In this document: positions 60,501 through 64,000 of the stretch, piece by piece
How the letters are laid out: every line of letters starts with the position of its first letter
How positions within the stretch are numbered: position 1 is the first letter of the stretch
Origin: Oreohelix idahoensis
Taxonomy: Eukaryota > Mollusca > Gastropoda > Stylommatophora > Oreohelicidae
Assembly: GCA_024509875.1 (NCBI GenBank)
Contig: JAMPIV010006384.1
Coordinates: 28,980-92,979, forward strand
Length of the DNA: 64,000 bases
Reading direction: 5' to 3'
Position numbers and translations under genes: made by a program
The notes under the pieces: generated by a model
What the model saw: only the letters and a program-made list of their open reading frames with translations
Database searches by the model: none
What the model was told of the DNA's origin: nothing

Positions 60501-60798
60501 TTAAAAAAGAATGAACAAAACTTCGGAACGACTGTGTACAAGAATATCCCTAAAATTCCTATCCCTACGATTTGCCACCAAAGGTCTATCACGAAACAAC
60601 TCTCTGGTGTCAGGATCAGAGTGGAGAATAGGCAGATGTCGAAACAGAATTCTTTTCACCGCCAGACAGTGAGGATGGAAAGTTAGAACCAGTTCGAGTC
60701 TGTCAATTTCGGCAGAAGGTTTAGTAGTGAGTGCCATCTGACGAGTGACGCGTGTGATGTGATTAAGAGCATCAGATAAAACATGTTATGGATAAAGG
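60501..60798 (-). pseudogene. Penelope RT thumb, frameshifted continuation
   Basis: MALTTKPSAEIDRLELVLTF, HPHCLAVKRILFRHLPIL and NFRDILVHSRSE follow the main RT ORF after a shift near 60780-60800. This C-terminal segment is characteristic of Penelope RTs (conserved LTFHP and RD-LVHS pattern). The endonuclease normally follows; here the frame runs into noncoding sequence. Confidence 0.8.
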
Positions 60799-62040
60799 AA
60801 AAATCTCTAGCAACTCTAGAGCTCGCTGATGGAAATCATCGTCATCGAGACATAACCGTCGCAAGCGAAGAAGTTGAGAAAAGGGAATGGAATTTTTACA
60901 GCTAAGAGGGTGAGATGAAGTATAAAGAAGGAAACCATGAGCGTCAGTAGGCTTATAATAGACAGATGTTATAAGACCAGTAGGGCTAATAGTCATAGTG
61001 ATGTCAAGGAAGTTCACTGAAGTCGTAGAAATTTCAGAAGTGAATTTGATGGCAGGACTGAAATTACCAACATAGTCAATAAATCGACGGAGGTCTACCT
61101 CAGACATGTCTGTAATGCCAATACCATCATCAATATAGCGGCGGTAAACCTCGGGTATCGGTCCATCGTAACTTTGAAAGACCAAATATTCAAAGTGGCC
61201 CATAAACAGGCAAGTGTAACTAGGGCCCATCTTGGTACCCATAGCGACGCCACTGATTTTGTTGAAGAATTGGCCATTAAACTCAAAAGAGTTGAGAACA
61301 AGAACCAACTCAGCAAGGCGAAGAAGCGGACCTGTACTAATAGTAAGATCAGTACGCTTGTCGAGAAAACATTGGAGTGCCTTGATACCATCAGCATGTG
61401 GAATAGAAGTATAAAGGGAACAAACATCTAGTAGGAAAAGACGGTAAGTGTGGCCTGGTGTAAATCTGATCGAATCAAAGGTAGTGATAGCATGAGTAGT
61501 GTCTTTCAAATAAGAAGGCAGATTGGCGACTAAAGGCTGGAAAATACTATCAAGGAATTCAGAAATACGTTCAGTGGGACAAGAACAGGCTGAAACAATA
61601 GGCCTACCAGGGTTAGCAATTTTATGCACCTTAGAAAGCATGTAAAAGGAAGGCTTACCAAGACTACTATCAAAAGTATGGAGAGATAAAGCACCAGAAG
61701 GAAGAAGATCATCATGGACAGGGTCACGGATAGTCTTATAAACAGTAAGATTATTCCGGACTGTTGCATCACCAGAACAAGGTGAGTAAAAGGAGGTGTT
61801 ACCTAGCTGTGTAACTCCTTCGTGAGTGTATACGTCCTTACGCCAAACAACCACAGCACCACCTTTGTCTGCCGGCTTGATAACAATATCCTCACGTCTT
61901 CTAAGGCGTGACAATGCCCGCCGTTCAGAAGACGTGAGGTTAGATCGACGGAGACGGTGTAGAGTAAGCTGGTCAATGTCATGTAAAGTATTGGCAATAT
62001 ATAAATCCAGAGCTTTAGAAGCTCCTGGAGCCTATCCATT
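60772..62040 (-). CDS. Penelope-like reverse transcriptase
   Basis: The open frame extends upstream of the first listed Met to about 62040 (LHDIDQLTLHRLRRSNLTSS). Motifs in order: REDIVIKPADKGGAVVVW (the N-terminal Penelope signature), SKVHKIANPGRPIVSACSCP, FLLDVCSLYTSIPH (motif A), NKISGVAMGTKMGPSYTCLF (motif B) and RYIDDGIGI with YIDD at 61137-61126 (motif C), then VNFLDITM and YYKPTDAHGFL. About 420 residues are open before the shift near 60790. It acts on the RNA of its own element; telomerase-like RTs are the nearest relatives. ATG 61914 is internal, not a native start. Confidence 0.92.
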
Positions 62041-62060
62041 CCACTTCCGTCTACTACAGG

Positions 62061-62515
62061 GGTAACACGCATTTTTGCTTACCTCAAACCACACAAGCTT
62101 GATACGTCCTTTTTAGGACGAGACACAGTGAAGACATCCTTCGAACTACACAAGTTATCAGATAAGTTGATATTTTTATCCATCTTCAGTGTTAGCATAT
62201 TACAGTTAATTTAGAAATTAAAATAATAGAAATTAAATAGCGCCACGTGGCAATTCTTTGAGTGAGATCAGGCAGCCATCTTGAAAGACATATTTAAGTG
62301 GTGAATAATTTATACTTTTGTTGATAGTATTAGAGTAGGCCTATTGTAGTTAAGGTTAAGTATTAGGGGACTATATAATTTAAGAATCGTAGTGGGGTAA
62401 AGATATATATAACAAAATAAGCCAAAAGCAAAAGATTACATATAAATAATATTCAATCATCAGAATATAATTCAAAGACAACAAATAGTAGCATACTAAA
62501 AGACGAAAATAACCA
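62061..62515. other. Spacer, probably LINE 5' untranslated sequence in its right part
   Basis: About 450 bp. CTTTTTAGGACG and CGTCCT around 62108 form a short inverted repeat. No ORF recognised. Confidence 0.4.
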
Positions 62516-64000
62516 ATGGTAGTATTCACCAGAAAAATCAGTCCGGGGAAGGAAAAACGATGGCCCAAAACTCCAGAAAAAGACAAAACTTTTAAACCTA
62601 GGACAGAAAGANACAGGACCACGAACCCTGAAATCAGAAGAAGAGACCTAAAGGACACGAGTGAAACAATAATGGAAAATCGGGAAGGAGGCGCGGAAGG
62701 AAAAACAACAAAAAGCAGAATAAACAAAGGAGAAAGATCAGGAACCAGCACAGCGAACGGAAAGAAAGGACCCAGGTAAAAGGATAATCAGGACAGTCAT
62801 GTAAACGCGGACAAAACAAGTCATGAAACCAGAGGAGAGGACAAAGAAGACTCCAGCCGAAAGGGAACCCCCCAAAAAGTGAAAATAACACAAATAGCTG
62901 GAACGGAAGCCACGCTTCGATCTCTCCCGGACGACAAAATTCTGGTGATCCTAGAAAAAGTCATCGAAAAAAAAGCCATTGCCAAATTGCAGAAACATAA
63001 CAGTGGGATAATACTCACACTAAATGTAACAGAAAAAACCAAAAATTTACTGCAAGAACTGCGGGACAGACCAAGGATGTTTCAACTGGCCCACAACATC
63101 AAAATACAAATAGAGATGTTCAAAGAAACCAGAAAAAGTGTGATAAAAGGCATAAACCCAACCCTGACAGGGGAGGAAGTGTTAAACAATCTGTCCAAAC
63201 TTAACCCAGATTTAAAGCTGGTGCACGTTGAACGTATAAAAGTGAAAGGGAGTATAGTAACCCCAGTGATAGTGATTACAACAGAAGGTAGGGAACCCCC
63301 CAAGACGGTACTATTTGGGAAAGCACACAAAAAACACATAATCCTTCAGTCCACTAGTGCTGCAGTGCTCCATCTGCATGAAGTATGGCCATGGCCGACA
63401 AAGTTGCAGGGGGGAAGGAAGTATGTAGGTTTTGTGCAGAGGCACACCCGTTCACACAATGCGAAAAGGCAAAGTCAGATACTGACTATAAAAAGGAAAA
63501 TGCAAACAGAAAATGCATTAATTGCAAAGGAAACCATAGCGCCAGATTCCCAGGCTGAGCTGCCCAGTATATTAGCAGACCAAAAAAGCATTGAGGGAAG
63601 CTATAACAACCCAAACCCCTTTCAAAACGGTCATTAAAGAATTAAAGGAAAATGATACTTATACAAACAATAAAGTTATAACAGAAATTAAGAGTGTGCA
63701 AGAAGATGTCAAATGCTTAAGTCACAGATGGCAAAGAAAGTAAGAACAAGTTAGAAAGTAGTAAAAATCGTACAAAAAAACCAGTCAGATGATACAACTA
63801 CATCCTCGGATGACACAAGTGCATTGAAAAGTGCAGAGGCATTGCTTCAAGAAGTGAAAGCCATACAGCACCAAATTTCCCAGGATATAGTAGCTCAAAA
63901 CTGACTGTTCATACAAAGAAGAACACATGAAATGATACTAGTCAAACTGTTGATTAACATAGGGAGAGAAGGGAATGTAGCATTGTGATGGAAAATAGGG
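62516..64000 (+). pseudogene. LINE ORF1 (nucleic-acid-binding, three zinc knuckles), partial
   Basis: The frame from ATG 62516 is basic and charged (MVVFTRKISPGKEKRW), with an ambiguous base N at 62612 and a stop near 62777. The same frame resumes (ADKTSHETRGEDKEDSSRK) and passes into the 62879-63350 ORF, an RRM-like or gag-like domain (RKSVIKGINPTLTGEEVLNN, LKLVHVERIKVKGSIVTPVI). After a shift, three zinc knuckles follow: CSICMKYGHGRQSC near 63372, CRFCAEAHPFTQC near 63427, and KCINCKGNHSARFPG near 63511. The arrangement is that of I- or Jockey-type LINE ORF1 proteins. The element leaves the window before any ORF2. Confidence 0.78.

Larger units (their letters stand above)
60225..62060 (-). 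mobile_element. Penelope-like element, partial
   Basis: A minus-strand Penelope RT with its thumb region (62040-60501), followed after about 200 bp by a hammerhead-like motif and an end near the (TA)n array. Penelope elements are known to carry hammerhead motifs in their terminal repeats. No GIY-YIG endonuclease is readable between RT and the ribozyme-like motif, and no upstream copy of the terminal repeat was found. Confidence 0.85.

Overview
This is a non-coding-dominated, A+T-rich animal genome window (eukaryotic: split exon with consensus splice sites, LTR and non-LTR retrotransposons, Penelope, Helitron, Tc1 and Tigger elements, long (TA)n arrays; no bacterial gene organisation). The mix of Gmr1-like LTR elements, Penelope-like and RNase H-bearing LINEs suggests a marine invertebrate, but the species cannot be named from the sequence. 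Only one piece of an ordinary host gene is convincing: a 264-bp EGF-module exon at 43219-43482 (+).

Left third (1-28.57 kb) is a nest of retrotransposons. An old Gmr1-like element (here 'el4') has long direct repeats interpreted as LTRs (1-2285 + 12284-13640, and about 26703-28569) around a decayed gag, protease and integrase zinc-finger. Two younger elements interrupt it: el1 (2286-12278, TSD TAACG) sits in its 5' LTR and el2 (16664-26462, TSD ATCAT) in its body. el2 is structurally complete: 1.5-kb LTRs and one uninterrupted 1684-codon gag-pol. Its domain order is gag, protease, integrase, then RT and RNase H. That is the copia-type order carried by Ty3/gypsy-type sequences, the hallmark of Gmr1-like elements.

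Middle (28.57-46.7 kb): 3' ends of RNase H LINEs, a 914-bp Tc1-type element with perfect 54-bp inverted repeats, an I-type LINE (RT, RNase H, CCHC), a 5' Helitron fragment cut off by a (TA)n array, an RT tail of another LINE followed by a decayed Tc1 transposon (DD34E), a (TA)n array, the EGF exon, and a 5'-truncated LINE with a 13-bp TSD.

Right (45.77-64 kb): a 5'-truncated LINE with a 15-bp TSD (45782-56788) was split by a third Gmr1-like element, el3 (46689-55920, minus strand, TSD ATTGG). Then follow duplicated RNase H LINE pieces, about 2 kb of AT-only repeats holding an internally deleted Tigger transposon, a Penelope-like RT with a hammerhead-ribozyme-like motif downstream, and the start of a LINE ORF1 with three zinc knuckles running off the window.

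I see no defence island, operon, CRISPR array or obviously new enzyme system. The most interesting points are: three different, all very young Gmr1-like families within 64 kb; conserved hairpin repeats just before gag in two of them; a hairpin-bearing tandem repeat in the el4 LTR; one copy whose coding region is wrecked although its LTRs are almost identical; and the ribozyme-like motif of the Penelope element.
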